NCBI GenBank assembly: GCA_018873245.2 | Contig: JAEMBT020000005.1 | Location: 8,170,001-8,234,000 of the forward strand | Origin: Archegozetes longisetosus | Lineage: Eukaryota; Arthropoda; Arachnida; Sarcoptiformes; Trhypochthoniidae | Direction of reading: 5' to 3' | Length of the DNA: 64,000 nt | Shown: positions 1 to 21,577 of the stretch, piece after piece | How positions within the stretch are numbered: the stretch's first letter is position 1 | Layout of the letters: every line of letters starts with the position of its first letter | Translations under genes and position numbers: made by a program | Notes under the pieces: model-generated | The model's database searches: none | Told to the model about the DNA's origin: nothing | Seen by the model: the letters and a program-made list of their open reading frames with translations, nothing else

Positions 1-3000
1 CTCAGTAAACCAGTGACAATTTTTTTCAATTTAATTAGTTTTTTTTGAATGAATGAAGTGAAAAACTAATAACTATGAATCTAATATTTGAAATAAAACA
101 GTAGTGAATATTTTGATCGAAGAAAATTCAATCAGAAAGTTGAAAAATAGGCTTTGTTTATCACCGAATACAATGTTCAATTATTTTATCACGGCTTTAC
201 ATTCATTCAAAATTGTGCTAAGCGAATAGTGCTCTATTGAACAGAATTTTTTCATATATATAAATAGTCTTACCTTAAATATTGGTTTAATTATTTAACA
301 ATAACGATTATCAATGATAAGATATTTTTAATGATAAGATATTCTTATAGGAAAACCATTTATATTTACCTCAAAAAATCAAAATATCACAATAACATTC
401 TAACCTTTAATGAATAAACAACTTTCATATCTAGCTTGGAGTTCATACTAATCCATGCAGTGCGTAGTTGACTCGCGCAACAGAACACGATTCTTAATAT
501 CTGCCCACATATCGATCGCAAGTTTTTTTATGTCTCTATGCTTTGCCTTTAGATTTTACCATTTTCATGATAGGATATCAAAATAGTCTAACAGTAGATG
601 ATACTCTCAAAAAGGCAAAATTATGTTAAAACAACAATTTTTTCAAAAAACTATTATTGAAGAAAATGATTTACTTTTAAAATTATCTCGCAAAATATTA
701 CCGAGTTATATTTATAGTAACTCTCGTTTTAGTACAAAAACTACCTCTACTTATAAATTGCATGTTTTTTCCCATGAAAGAATAATAATCTTATACACTT
801 TTATTACTGATTCGCTAAATATGTTGCTTTTCCAGAGTCAATTATTCGAAAAGAAAATTCGATTCCATATTTTTAATCGAATGCTCATTAAGAAACTTTT
901 TCTCAACAATGTTTATTACTTTCATGTGACTCGGGTTTGTAATTCATTGATTCCTTCACAACTCTTGTAGTTTATGTTTAGACTGTTTAGATTTTTCAAA
1001 AAAATCTACACGTAAGAAGATGCACGCAACTTAGGAATCAAAAATGTAATCTCGGAATGATTGAATTTTATAAAGAAGTTAGAATATCTCCTTCTCATTT
1101 GAAATCTAATAAGTCCTTCAGAAGTTTGAATAAGTAGTCAAAATTTATAAAAGTTTTGGATTGAGTGGAGTCGCTGTCAAAATAATTTGACATCGGTATT
1201 GGAAAAAAGAGAAATAGATGCCTTTTTCAATGAATACTAAGTGCTCAATCATGTTAATGTGAAATCTCTACTGAGACTTCACATATATATTGCTTGTAAT
1301 TAGTGATAGATTATTACTTCATTTAGTAATTTAGCGATTTTGAAGCTCTCGAAAGAAATCGATCTAGCATTGAAACCTCAGTTTTGACTCCTGTCATTTT
1401 GCTATATGAATACTGTTTATTTATTCTGCTTTCATGAAAATAATATCGTTTGAATGAATACGTGAAAGTTGAACGAAATCTATGGTAATGTGATGAAGTC
1501 AACTCAAAATAAACTATCGAGGCTGGTGGTAAAACTAAAAGTAATTCAATGAAATAGACTTGATGTGATACTTGTTCGACTTGAATTTATCATATTACTT
1601 CTGAACCATAGATATTTACTGTTTTGAAAAATTACATTCTTTTCTTAAGTCAAATATAATAATGCTGAAAATAACAGTAGAAAATCGTTCGTTGAATACT
1701 TCATATTGAATACCAGAAGTGTGGCTTCACTCAAAGCATTACCTAGTAGAAGATCACTCACAGTACACATCCGTTTTGATAAGAGTTTTATTAAAAACTA
1801 AGTTTTGCTCTAAAATATGCTAAAGTGTAATCTAAATATTTTTACGCCTGAAATAGAATTGATTCAGTCTTGAAGTAAACCAGCTCAAAACATTTTATCT
1901 AGACCTGAGTAAAATCTAACTTTAGGATCAATTTCAGCAAGGAGCTGATAAGATATAACTTAAGATACTTCTAGAAAACAGATGTATCTGATGGTTTTTC
2001 TGAAATTATTTAAAATATGTCATGATTTCATAATCATGTTTTGTTTTGCTTCGCATGATTAAGATAGCAAAGAAAATCAATTTATTGAACATTTGAGTAT
2101 GTATTGTATTTAGGTAGTGGTAGTTCTGAAGTTTGAGGCTTACGCCTTAAATCTTTCCTTTAGAAATATGTCACGAGAAGCTTAATAAAGAACTTTAGAG
2201 GAATAAAGCAAGAATTTTGATTAAAAACCTGACGAGAGTAAAATAAACTTCAACCCTCATACTTTCCGAACAGTCAATAACAGAAATGAGTTTCGATATA
2301 ACAAAATTGGATAAATATTTCCATGAAATTCAGGAACAAAACATATGTAAATACACATTCATTGATTGAAGAGATGTGAGGATAACCCGTCTCTATAGAG
2401 GTATGCAGTTGAGTGCTCTATGGACACAATTTCAAGCTATACATTGACTTATTCTGTGATGTGAGCGAAAAATGGATTCAGTTTCGCTTGACTGAAGAGT
2501 AAATTAAACTCGTTGTTGTGATAGCATTAGCTCTCTTGTCGGAAACAAAAAGGCGTAATAACAATATACAGTTCCATACCACGCATAGCATGGATTCTTA
2601 GATTAATTTCATCAAAATAACTGATGACTTAATTTAGAAGTGAAAAAAGTAAATGAGGCTGTTTCGCTTAATCTAAGAAGAATATGCAATAAATCTAGTT
2701 TTTAGAATTCTTTTTATGATAAATATAATCAAGTGAACCATTGGAAATATCCTCTGATGTGATACTTTCTATTTTTAAAGTTAATGTACTCCTAATATGA
2801 ATAAAATATGCATTTATTCGTTGTTTATATCTGCAAAGTTTAATTTCCTTAAAATTTAGTTCAGAAGCAACTCATCAAACTCAGAATATTAAACGAGTAG
2901 AGACGCCTACGTTCAGAGTACTCGAAAGGCTTAATCCCACGCAGTTGTGTATTTTAGTGAGGAATATCTGAACGGGTAATCGATTTCTCTGAAATATCCA

Positions 3001-5094
3001 TTGAAATAAAACACATCGATTCTCGTCAATTTGATAAATTATCATACAATTTATTCAAATGTTTTTACTTTATTTGACAAAAGAATAAAATTACTTTATA
3101 ATTTATCTTTAGCCATATGAAAGTTATTTGACACTTTTCTACCCAGTTTTACGCAAAACAATATCGTAAATTATACTATGTAAACATTTTTTCATAATCC
3201 ATTCAAAAATTTTCACTCATGTTTCCATAAAATCAGGCAATTTTCTTAAGAGAACAGTTTCATACTTAACATTTAGCAAACTAAATATTTCAGACGTTGT
3301 TGACTCAATGTTTTGATGAACTTTAACTTTTCAGAACACACTTGCTTATGTTTTTTTCTCAGCTTTAGATTCTTTATTTCTACTCTATAACTAATAGGGA
3401 ATGTTTGTTCAACTCATTAATGTTTATACGTTGAGAAAATAATAATTATCGTTACTGCATTTCAGTGATTAATTTTTCAACCCAACTTCTATTTATTCAG
3501 CGCAAAAACATATTCTAACGAGAATTTAAGAATAAAAATCTTCCCTTAAATACATATTCAAGAAACTACTGTAATGTTAGAAAAATAGAGAGGAAATTGA
3601 AGGATCGCGACTAATTTTGTAGCTCGACATACAATTGAACTACTATTGATGGCCTTTAAAATGACACTTTTAAGTCAAAAAATTGGGCCAAAATCTGTCA
3701 GTCTCGAAACTAACTTTACTCCTTATATAAGGCCAGAATCAACGATCACTGCTCCATTATCTGTTCTAACTATAATGACATTAATAATTAATAATTCTTA
3801 TCTCTTATTTTATCTGTAGAATAATGACCCATATAAGTTTATTTATTGATACAACGGTTCACAGACACAGGTACATAACCTGAATCGTAGTTTCATTTAT
3901 TTCCGTTTTATAGAACTCCTACACGCTTTTGTCATCTTCAGTATTGATTGAAGCATTAAATAAAAGCGATCCCTTTCTGACTCGTCAGTCGCAATCGAGA
4001 TTAAATTAAACTACATATCCTAATATGACATTTCTTCTTATATTTCTCATTAGTGTGGCATTTTTGGAAAATGTCATCTATTTCAAGTCTTAAATAGTCA
4101 TAATAAATTTAATTTAGTTTGAAGTTGAAATCCATTGCTTTTACAAACGATTTAAAGTATGTTTCGGTTTATCCTTAAGATTTTCCATGAAAGTGAAAGT
4201 TCAATTTACAGTGTTTTGAATACGAATAGGATTCTGTAATCCTTTTTCGACTCTTCGTATTTCAGCATATTTTTTAAAGTTGTTATCATTAGAATACATT
4301 GACAAAAAACAGAATTGAATATTTTCCAATTCTGTGAATTAAAATGAATTAATATAGCGTAAAACCGAAACCATATTTCACTCCAAACTTGTCTAGTACA
4401 AACGAATAAATCTGTTGTTACAACACTATAATCTGTCTTCTTAGGCTTGAATTCAAGTGGAGGTTTTAGTTAAATTTTAATGTGATTATGAATAATACAT
4501 AAGTATAAGCTATCTTTTGGATAGAAATGAGATCAAATTCGATTTAGAAATTTCTAAATCAATGTGAAAATACCAATTCAAATTGAAAAATAGAATTAAC
4601 AATGTTTTCACTTGATATTTTTGATTCAATTATCTTTCATTTGAACCAAAGTTTTTGATCTGAACTGATCGAATAATCAGTTGAAAATTGAAATTCAAAC
4701 ATGTTCCCATCAATTTTACGATTGTCTATGAAGGTTGATAAAATTCAGTGACTGGTTCTGTAAAGTTTCAGTTTATATGAAACTAAAACTCGTTCTTTTG
4801 TATTTGAAGAAGTTGGGAAAAATAATATTTTAGGTGAAATTTTTTTGCTCTGAAATAAACTCAATAAAAATAGCACAATTGTGAGAACTATTTTTGTTTT
4901 TCTCATGTTGTAATGTCTCACATTTTTTACTAAATTTTTTAGTATCAGGACCAATGCTAGAGTTTAAACTAATTAGCATTCACTTATGTATGTTATTATA
5001 ATTATCTACTTACTTCTGCTGACCAGAATAACAACCACAATCTAAAAATAGCTGAGCCATAAATTATAAATGTAAAACAATTGGAGTTTTCTAG
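1..5094. other. AT-rich intergenic stretch, no gene seen
   Basis: About 5 kb of AT-rich sequence on both strands without a reading frame that looks coding. The longest open frame, 623-970 on the plus strand, is rich in F, I, L, K and Y as expected from random AT-rich DNA and shows no domain or splice context. No tandem array or RNA gene was recognised. It could hold enhancers or non-coding exons that cannot be seen by eye. Confidence 0.5.
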
Positions 5095-6082
5095 AAAGGA
5101 AAGTTTGAAAACCCGCAGAAAAATTTTAATATTTTGTATTATGAAACTTATGAATGGACTAATTATCTTCAAGCTACATTTGAAGGGCTGAACACGAGGT
5201 TATGGGTCACAACTTCAGGTTAAAAGTTAGCCATATAAAGGCTTTGCGCATTTTTGTGCACATATTATGTATACGGAGAGTTCTACGCTCCCTTAGAACC
5301 CGGCCCCCAAATATAGATTCATTTGACAGTTCTTATATTAATTGATAAGTTGAAAATAATATATAATTTAACTTATGAACCTGATCTCTGATCTCTCTTA
5401 ATGATTCTAAAGATTTTCAAAGATTTAAAATTTCATTACTAGAAAACCATTGAAGAAATTTTTCGCTAAAAGTTATATTATGATTCAAATATTACTCTGC
5501 AAAAAAGTTTTAGAAGTTTGTTGTACTGTATATTATAGTGGAAATAATTTTTCAAAAGTTCCTTTAGATATGGCGCCCCAAGAGATCCAGCTCAAAAGTT
5601 AGAGGACGAGTTTTACACGCTTATGATCTTTATTTTTCTTAAACATTATATTGGGTCTCTTAGGGGTAATATCTAAAAGAATTTTTGAAAATTTATTACC
5701 ACTATAAAATCCAGTACAATAAACTTAAAAATATTTTTTTGGCAGAGCGACACTTGAATCATAATAAAAATTTTAGTGAAAAGTTTATCGAAAATCTTCA
5801 ATGATTAAGCAAAATCATATATTATTTTCAGCTTATCAATTAATTTAAGTGTCAAATGAACCCATATCTGGGGCCGGGTTTAAGGGACCGTAGAACTCTC
5901 CGTATACATAATATGTGCACAAAACTGCTCAAAGCTTTATATGGCTAACTTTTAACCTGAAGTTGCGACCCATAACCTCGTGTTCAGCCTTTCAAATACA
6001 GCTTGAAGATAATTAGACCATTTATAAGTTTCATAATACAAAATGTTAAAATTTTTCTGCGAGTTTTCAAACTTTCCTTGTA
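5095..6082. mobile_element. Foldback (palindromic) element, about 1 kb
   Basis: The sequence from 5095 inward (aaggaaagtttgaaaac) returns as its reverse complement ending near 6082, and the match continues with mismatches almost to a centre near 5610. Landmarks include the GC-rich block around 5300 and its mirror around 5875, and the segment around 5565 mirrored near 5660. There is no coding capacity. A hairpin-type MITE or an inverted duplication of a longer transposon end are both possible. Target-site duplication not resolved. Confidence 0.75.
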
Positions 6083-6735
6083 AGTTTAGACTCATTGGTA
6101 TAAAAACAGATGCAGATCAAAGAGAAGAAGCATTGATTTCAAGTTCATAAAGCACTCGTTATGAGTAAATTCGTATCATTTTGACATTTTTTAGACAGAC
6201 TTTGTAAAACTTCTATATTTTTGTAGCTTTCCTTTAAGTTAAATCAAGTCCCTTAATGAGAAAATTTTAGTGTTTGTGAATCACTCGCTACTAAATTTTT
6301 ACGAGTAGAGACTACGAAAATATGATACTCTATGTAATTATTGTGTTGATTCGTTTGACGCATAGATTTTTTTGAATTTTTAAGTCTTGAAAGTTTCTAA
6401 GTCAAAATGTCGCCGTAAATAATGTCTCCGTCAAAAATTTCGTCAGTAAAAAATGTCACCATACAAGAATGTCGCCACAGAATTTTACAACAAGAATGGT
6501 TAGTTTCAAGATTTTCGATATATGCATTCCAAGTAAAATTAACAAAAGTAAAATAACTTTGAAAATATTTTATTAGAACAGGTTCATTTTTTTCATTTAA
6601 TTATAGTAATAAAATAAGATGTACTAATTTGCAGAAAATGATTAATGGAATACATGAATCGGAATATGATCTGGGCCTTCTTAGCAAGGAAGCCCATTCA
6701 TAAGTAGACAATGGAAAAATTAGTGATTGAAACTC
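6083..6735. other. Intergenic spacer with degenerate short repeats
   Basis: AT-rich spacer between two foldback elements. At about 6405-6478 a motif like aatgtcgcc recurs four or five times in degenerate form at intervals of about 18-20 bases. No gene seen. Confidence 0.4.
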
Positions 6736-7861
6736 GGTCGATTACTAGCATTCCGGAATGAGGGTGTTCCAACGGTTCCACCCCCATGTATAGCATATCG
6801 TTGGATTCAGCTCAATGAACTGAGTTCATCGATACCATACTTGACCCAATCACGTGACCCCCTTGATCTTCAACCCTCTATGCCCGCCTCCGTCCGCCCC
6901 ACCGCCACATATATTATATCGTTTGAAAGGTATTGAGGACTAGATCAAATTTGTCTTTAAATATAACTCGCTATCTCATGCAAGAAAGCCGCTATAGGGT
7001 AAAAAGTGTATCCCTACCTCATTAATAGATAATAGCGCTCCGCAAGAGTCGAGTCGATTTGAGCGATTTATCATTTAAATCTTGAATTCTACAATAGATT
7101 CTTGAATATTCCATGGATTTTTAGAATGCTCCAATAAGTTCTAGAATATTCCATGGCTTTATAGAATATTACTATTCCAACTTAATCACGGATAAAATAG
7201 AGCGATATCTAACGCACTATATCTTAAATCGTTTATCATAAATGTTTCACTGTATTTTATTCAGCTCTAGTTGTATTTCATACTTTAAGAGTTAGATATC
7301 GCTCTATTTTTTCCGTCCTTAAGTTGGAATAGTAATACTCTACAAGTTTCTAGAATGCTCTAGAAAGTTCCAGAATGTTGAAATCATAGAAAATTTATAC
7401 AACTCTAAATGAATTGAAATCCCTCAAATCTATTTAGGTCATACTCGGACTCGATTTGAACTCGACTAGACTGCGTTCGAGTCAAAACTTCTAGAGATTT
7501 GAACTCGAAAGTTTGAGTCGATTTGACAAATCGCTCAAATCGACTCGACTCTTGCTGAGCACTATTATCTATTAATGGGGTAGGGATACAGTTTTTGCCA
7601 TATAGCGGGTTTCCCGCATAAGACAGCGAGATATGTTCAAAGACAAATTTGATCTAATCCTCAAGACCTTTCAAACGACATACTATATGTGGGGGTGGGG
7701 CGGACGGAGGCGGGTATAGGGGGTTGAAGGTCAACCGGGTCACGTGATTGGGTCAAGTATGGTATCGATGAACTCAGTTCATTGAGCTGAATCCAACGTT
7801 ATACTATATATGGGGGTGGAACCATTGGAACACCCTCATTCCGGAATGCTAGGAATCGACC
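6736..7861. mobile_element. Foldback element, 1.1 kb, with a smaller hairpin MITE inside
   Basis: The left end at 6736 (ggtcgattactagcattccgg) pairs with the right end at 7861. The first ~200 bases of each arm match closely, including a GC-rich block (6840-6905 against 7690-7760) that stands out from its surroundings. Further in, a tract of repeated tcgagtcgatttgagcg-type sequence is mirrored at about 7040 and 7530. Near the centre (7167-7337) lies a second, complete palindrome of another family. The element carries no gene. The open frame in its left end (6727-6936) is a by-product of the GC-rich arm. Confidence 0.85.
7167..7337. mobile_element. Hairpin MITE, family shared with 38098-38272
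   Basis: A 171-base palindrome with ends tattactattccaactta and its complement; the inner part carries gagcgatatctaacgca. The same end sequence and spacing recur at 38098-38272, so this is a dispersed family with at least two copies in the window. This copy is nested in a larger foldback element. Confidence 0.75.
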
Positions 7862-7920
7862 AAATATTTTTTTTATAAACAAAAATAGATTTACAAAACT
7901 AGGTAGAAATACTTTAAAAT

Positions 7921-8553
7921 TTATTCATTTAGTTTAACATATTTTTTATTAGAGTAACCTAATTCAGATCTTATTGTACTCCTTGAATGAGTTGAGAACT
8001 TTTTTTCTGAATTTTTTACATCAGATTTTTGTGGTCCAGTTTCAGTACTAAATCTGCTTCGAGTATCAAACAGATCTGATAGCATTAAATGTTCATTTGA
8101 ATTTCTCACTGATTTTTCAATTTCTGGCTTATCACTCAGTGGTTTACTAGAGACAGTAGGTATTCGAGATCCAGGTACTTTAACACGTTGTGAGCTCACT
8201 ACTGACGAATCATCAGAAGTCGTATCACTAAAATCAAATGGTTTTATGACTTATGACGGTGACGGAGAGCTCTTATATACGACAACATGACGTTTTCTGA
8301 CAATTACTGTAATACAGACAGCTATAAATTCAAGAATCTCAACCAAAATAATAAACACAGTGAAGTAAATCCATTTGGCACTTCCGAAATTGCTTCGCGA
8401 ACGATTATCTATTGTGACTGTTGATGTTTGCTTTGAACTGTTAATTTCTATAACTTGTAAATTCTTTTGACAATAGATATGAACATCAAATATTAATTTA
8501 AAAGCGAAGAGAAAAATGACTGATCTAGAGATGAACAAATACTTGCAATTCAT
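7921..8553 (-). CDS. Small single-pass membrane protein, reading frame broken by one stop
   Basis: Not recognised as a known family. From the ATG at 8553 the first 100 codons give a hydrophobic N-terminus (about residues 5-28, signal peptide or anchor), a short polar segment with possible N-glycosylation sites, a clear transmembrane helix (about 62-87) and a basic stop-transfer stretch RKRHVVVYK. A TAA follows at codon 101, yet the same frame stays open for another 110 codons to a stop at 7921, with Ser/Lys/Thr-rich sequence typical of a cytoplasmic tail. The full frame is exactly 211 codons with one internal stop. Either the protein ends at 100 residues, or a 36-base in-frame intron (gtcacc...ttttag) removes the stop, or this is a mutated allele. 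It stands alone between a foldback element and the ABC transporter gene. Confidence 0.5.
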
Positions 8554-9991
8554 TTAATTTTGAATAAATGAATAAATAAATACAAACTTTTGATTGAAAT
8601 ACATATTTGATTTATTGTGTAATTTTCGGCTAGATATTAAAAACTAATCTAATCTTTTAAATAACGGTCTAATTGGCATATGAGAGGGCACTTTTTATGC
8701 ATTCCTCAAATAACTGCAATATTTTCTAATTTTTTATTGTTGTCGCGTAAGAGTGTTAAAGAATGATTTCAACTTGATTACTAACCTTGATTTACCAGTG
8801 CAATCAGATAACTATGCAAATTGAATATGAGTTGCCAAAGCAAATGTATGCACTGCAACACGTCTCGAATTTATAATTTGATAAGAATTTTCAAATGTTT
8901 TCAAATTGAAGTCACTTTTAAAGGCGGATATCTAACTATAAAAATTTATGGTCGTTTCATAGTGAAATACTCTTAAGTCTATCACAAGAAGTTTTTGATT
9001 CTCCCTCTAATCTCGTATCAAAGTTTGGACTTTTGATTAAGTCCAGAAATAAGAATTGAAATGAAGTTTGCAACAATTTATTCTCTATTTTTACATAAAC
9101 TAAGATTAGATGAGTAGCTTCACATTCATTCATTCAATATTTTGTGTTAAATGAAAGCTTAATATTTTGAAAGATGTCTCAATGTTTTGAGGAATGTGTT
9201 ATGAATTAATGCTATGCAGCCATAGACAGGTGACAATCCGTCGAGTATTAAATTGATTTCTCACTATTTGCATAATACGGAACTTTTACTAAAATGTTAG
9301 AATGCAATGTCTGCTTTTTAAAGCGACTTCATTTGTAAAATTTCAGAATGAAATGAGATGAATGCAATTTTGGCACACATTCGTGAATGACAAAATGTGA
9401 CACTTTGTGATTATTTAAGTTGTGAAATATTTAATTAATGATTATGAATACCGTATCGATTGTATGAGAAGTGATCTGAAAGCCATGACAATCATAAACA
9501 AGTTTACTATTAATTAATTGATGGAAAAGTTTTCGAGAACTATGGCATTGAAAAATTTCAAAACCAATTCTATAAGAATGGAGATGAGCGTCAATTACTA
9601 TAAGCGTGGATACTAGGAGCGTCCATTCTATAAGAGTGGAGATGAGGTATGTTGTTCAAGTCATGTGATTTGCCTCCACATGTGTTCTTATGATGTAATT
9701 AACGATAAAAAAATCTTGTACCTAATAAATTTTACAATTATTACTTAATAAAAAACTTACATTTAGGTTAATATTACCAAAGTACTACTGTAGTATTACT
9801 GTAAAGTATAGTTACCATCAGTTATTTTAGTGTTTTATGACATCAAGAATAACCTATTGTGGGACTTCGACTCGAAATTCACGCATACAATTGCAACACA
9901 ATCACATTAAGTTCTACTTAAGATAGAGTTTTGTTTTTTCATGAAATCTTTCTTTAGTGACTAGTTTTTATGAATTATTGTAGAGAATTGA
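8554..9991. other. Intergenic, region upstream of the ABC transporter
   Basis: AT-rich sequence between the membrane-protein gene (transcribed to the left) and the ABC transporter gene (to the right), so it should hold both promoters. Around 9570-9650 three degenerate ~30-base repeats with ctataag..tggagatgag are visible. No further gene or RNA recognised. Confidence 0.4.
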
Positions 9992-18785
<8,794 letters not shown>

Positions 18786-19109
18786 GATTGATACATTGCC
18801 AGATCTATTACAACAGAAATAATTCAATCTTAGCTTTTAGTGACTTTTATAATGAATACTTAATCAAGAATTCTATCAATTTTGTACTCAAATCTATTTT
18901 TCATATGAAGAACCAATGTTCAATATATTTTCAATAACCATTTCTCAAAGATCTTTTATAAACAATCTCTGCATAATTGCTTATTTTGCAAATAGCACGA
19001 GACCTTGAGCACACGTACTAAGCGATTGTATGAAGTATAATTATTTTACAGAACAATATTTGGTTGAACTAGACTTTACGTGGCCAGAGAATTCAGAGAT
19101 AAATTTTGT
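18786..19109. other. ABCC4 3' region
   Basis: AT-rich sequence after the ABCC4 stop. It probably holds the 3' UTR and polyadenylation site. No other feature seen before the foldback element starts. Confidence 0.4.
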
Positions 19110-20810
19110 GTACCGATGATCTATATCTCAGGCTGGTTTTAAATATATAAATTTTATTCACCGCAAATGACAAGAACACAGGTAAAAGTATTCCCGAAAA
19201 ATCGACTAGACTTTACGTGACCACAGATTTTCAACATGAGCTTTATATATAAATAAACTACAACTCAAACTGAGTTCAAATATATAAAAATTATTCACCG
19301 CAAATGACCAGAACATTGGTAAAAATATTCCCGAAAATTCGACTAGACAACGTGGCCAGAGATTTTCGACATAAACTTTGTATATAAATAGATTATAGCT
19401 TAGGCTGATTTCAGACATATAAGTTTTATTCAGCGCAAATCACCAGAACATCAATAAAAAAATTCCCGAAAATTCAACTAGACTTTACGTGGCCACAGAT
19501 TTTCGACATAAGCTTTTTATATAAAGAAGCTACAACTCAAGCTGAGTTCACATATGCAAATTTCATTTGCCGCAAATGATTAGAACATTGGTAAAAAAAT
19601 TCCGAATAATCAAGTATATAGAAAATTACCGTAAGATAAATTTATGGAATCACGTTTCAACTCAAACCAAGCCATATGTGAAATTCCTCGCTTAATATAG
19701 ATTAATACTGATATTATAAGTAATAAATTATTAGTTGACTTTTAAAACCCTATAATAGTTGTTATTGTTGAGATGTTATTTTGCTGGCTTATTTTATCTC
19801 AGGTTACTGACCCGACACGGAGAATTTCAATCAGCTTTTAACATGCTAAGCAGAACCGCTTGTCTTATTGAATCAACTGAGTATCGTCTGAGCGATGTTC
19901 AGTGCATCCCCTATTGCGCTTCCAATAACACATTTAGGCCTGAAGGTACGTTCATTAGCCAAGATTTTTAACTTAGTTTATATTTATAAGCCATATTCCG
20001 CCATTACCGCAAGAAAACGGATTCCGGATCTTGTGATCATGAAACTATACAGATCTAGTTTTGCACTTTACATTATTAACGCTACGTCATTTCATATTTT
20101 TTTGTCATTGTCAAGACCTTATTCAAAATATATATGTTTAACGAGGTACTATTCTAGACTAAGGTCCCGTAGGAACTTGGTTTTCTCATTTTTTCAAGTT
20201 TTTTAATTTTTTGAAGTTTCATCAAAATATATTATCAGAACAGTGAAATTCTGTTGGTTCCAATCTGTTTGAGTTGAAACGTGATTCCATAAATTTATCT
20301 TACGGTAATTTTCTATATACTTGATTATTCGGAATTTTTTACCAATGTTCTGATCATTTGCGGTGAATAAATTTGCATATTTGAACTCAGCTTGAGTTGT
20401 AGTTTATTTATATAAAAGCATGTCGAAAATCTGTGGCCACGTAAAGTCTAGTTGAATTTTCGGGAATTTTTTATTGATGTTCTGGTGATTTGCGGTGAAT
20501 AATTTTTTATATCTGAAATCAGCCTAATATAATCTATTTATATACAAAGTTTATGTCGAAAATCTCTGGCCACGTTGTCTAGTCGAATTTTCGGGAATAT
20601 TTTTACCAATGTTCTGGTCATTTGCGGTGAATAATTTTTATATATTTGAACTCAGCTTGAGTTGTAGTTTATTTATATATAAAGCTCATGTTGAAAATCT
20701 GGTCACGTAAAGTCTAGTCGATTTTTCGGAATACTTTTACCTGTGTTCTGGTCATTTGCGGTGAATAAAATTTATATTTAAAACCAGCTGAGATATAGAT
20801 CATCACGGTG
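19110..20810. mobile_element. Large foldback element with tandem ~130-base subrepeats in each arm
   Basis: Each arm (about 19110-19675 and 20260-20810) consists of about four imperfect copies of a ~130-base unit. Every unit has the blocks actagactttacgtggcca, ttcaccgcaaatga.cagaac and attcccgaaaa. The right arm is the reverse complement of the left. The innermost part of the arms (aagtatatagaaaattaccg, 19614 and its mirror near 20325) is single-copy. The ~590-base middle is not repeated. The design resembles Foldback (FB/Galileo-like) transposons with tandemly repeated long inverted ends; no transposase is visible. Confidence 0.8.
19803..19945 (+). other. Exon-like segment in the middle of the foldback element
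   Basis: A 143-base stretch, more GC-rich than its surroundings, preceded by ttttatctcag and followed by aag|gtacgt, i.e. good splice acceptor and donor. One frame is open throughout (starts LLTRHGEFQSAFNML, later DVQCIPYCASNN). It looks like an exon picked up by the foldback element, or an exon of an unrelated gene that the element straddles. The protein was not recognised. Confidence 0.3.
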
Positions 20811-21577
20811 AATAAAATTTATTTATCAGTCTCTTGGAATCTTTGCGCGCATGCATAAACTGTTGTGAACTTGAATCATTAATGTTTGTCTGCTCCACAA
20901 CTACCGTATTGACAATGTTTAGATTATGACAATATTTTGAACTGGCCAAAAACAAACAAAATGACAAGTTGTGAGTAAAACTACTTTTTACGACCCCTAT
21001 CAAAACGAATGTAAGTTTTGATTGCATTGAAGCAGAAGAAGATCGTTGAACAAGAAGATCAAAAACTTGATCCCAGTGGGTATGATATGAAACACAATGT
21101 AATTTATGATAGCATAAATTAGGGTAACTTGATGTTGATATGATGCGCAATCAGATCAGTTTCATATCAGTTGTATTTGATGCATTTTTTATTATGAGTT
21201 TTAATATATTTTATTACGCAATGGCATAACCTTTGGTAATTTGAATCGAAATTTTGCATATTTTATTAAAAAGCACATTCAAACTAACACCAAGTTATTC
21301 AACACTTATGTTTTTTCAATGTCACATGATTTATATGCCTTATTATTATAAGACATAACAAACTGTACCATATTTAACTATACAAACTAATGTTTTGTTT
21401 TTCTTACGGGAAGTCAGCTCTCACAGACCAAATATATAACGTGACAGATGGATCCTAAGATCTCAATCCTCTTGTGTGTGTAAATTCTAATTTCAAAGTT
21501 ATGCTATTTTGTCTATATTTCATGTTTTCTAACAGATTAGAAAAACTAAAAGAAATCCAACTAGTAACTCTCGGGGT
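20811..21577. other. Intergenic stretch, no gene seen
   Basis: AT-rich. An open frame on the minus strand (20803-21150) has no recognisable similarity, no splice context and begins inside the foldback arm, so it is not counted as a gene. Confidence 0.4.

Noticed and set aside
623..970. 115-codon open frame on the plus strand
   Set aside because: Composition typical of random AT-rich sequence (F, I, L, K, Y, N), no domain, no splice or promoter context, no neighbour on the same strand.
6727..6936. 69-codon frame in a GC-rich block
   Set aside because: It lies in the arm of a foldback element; the mirrored arm has the same sequence, so the openness comes from composition.
19206..19418. Minus-strand frame with an internally repeated sequence
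   Set aside because: Its repeated SLS.NLFIYK-type blocks merely reflect the ~130-base tandem units of the foldback arm.
20803..21150. 115-codon minus-strand frame
   Set aside because: No similarity, overlaps the end of the foldback arm, no splice signals that join it to anything.
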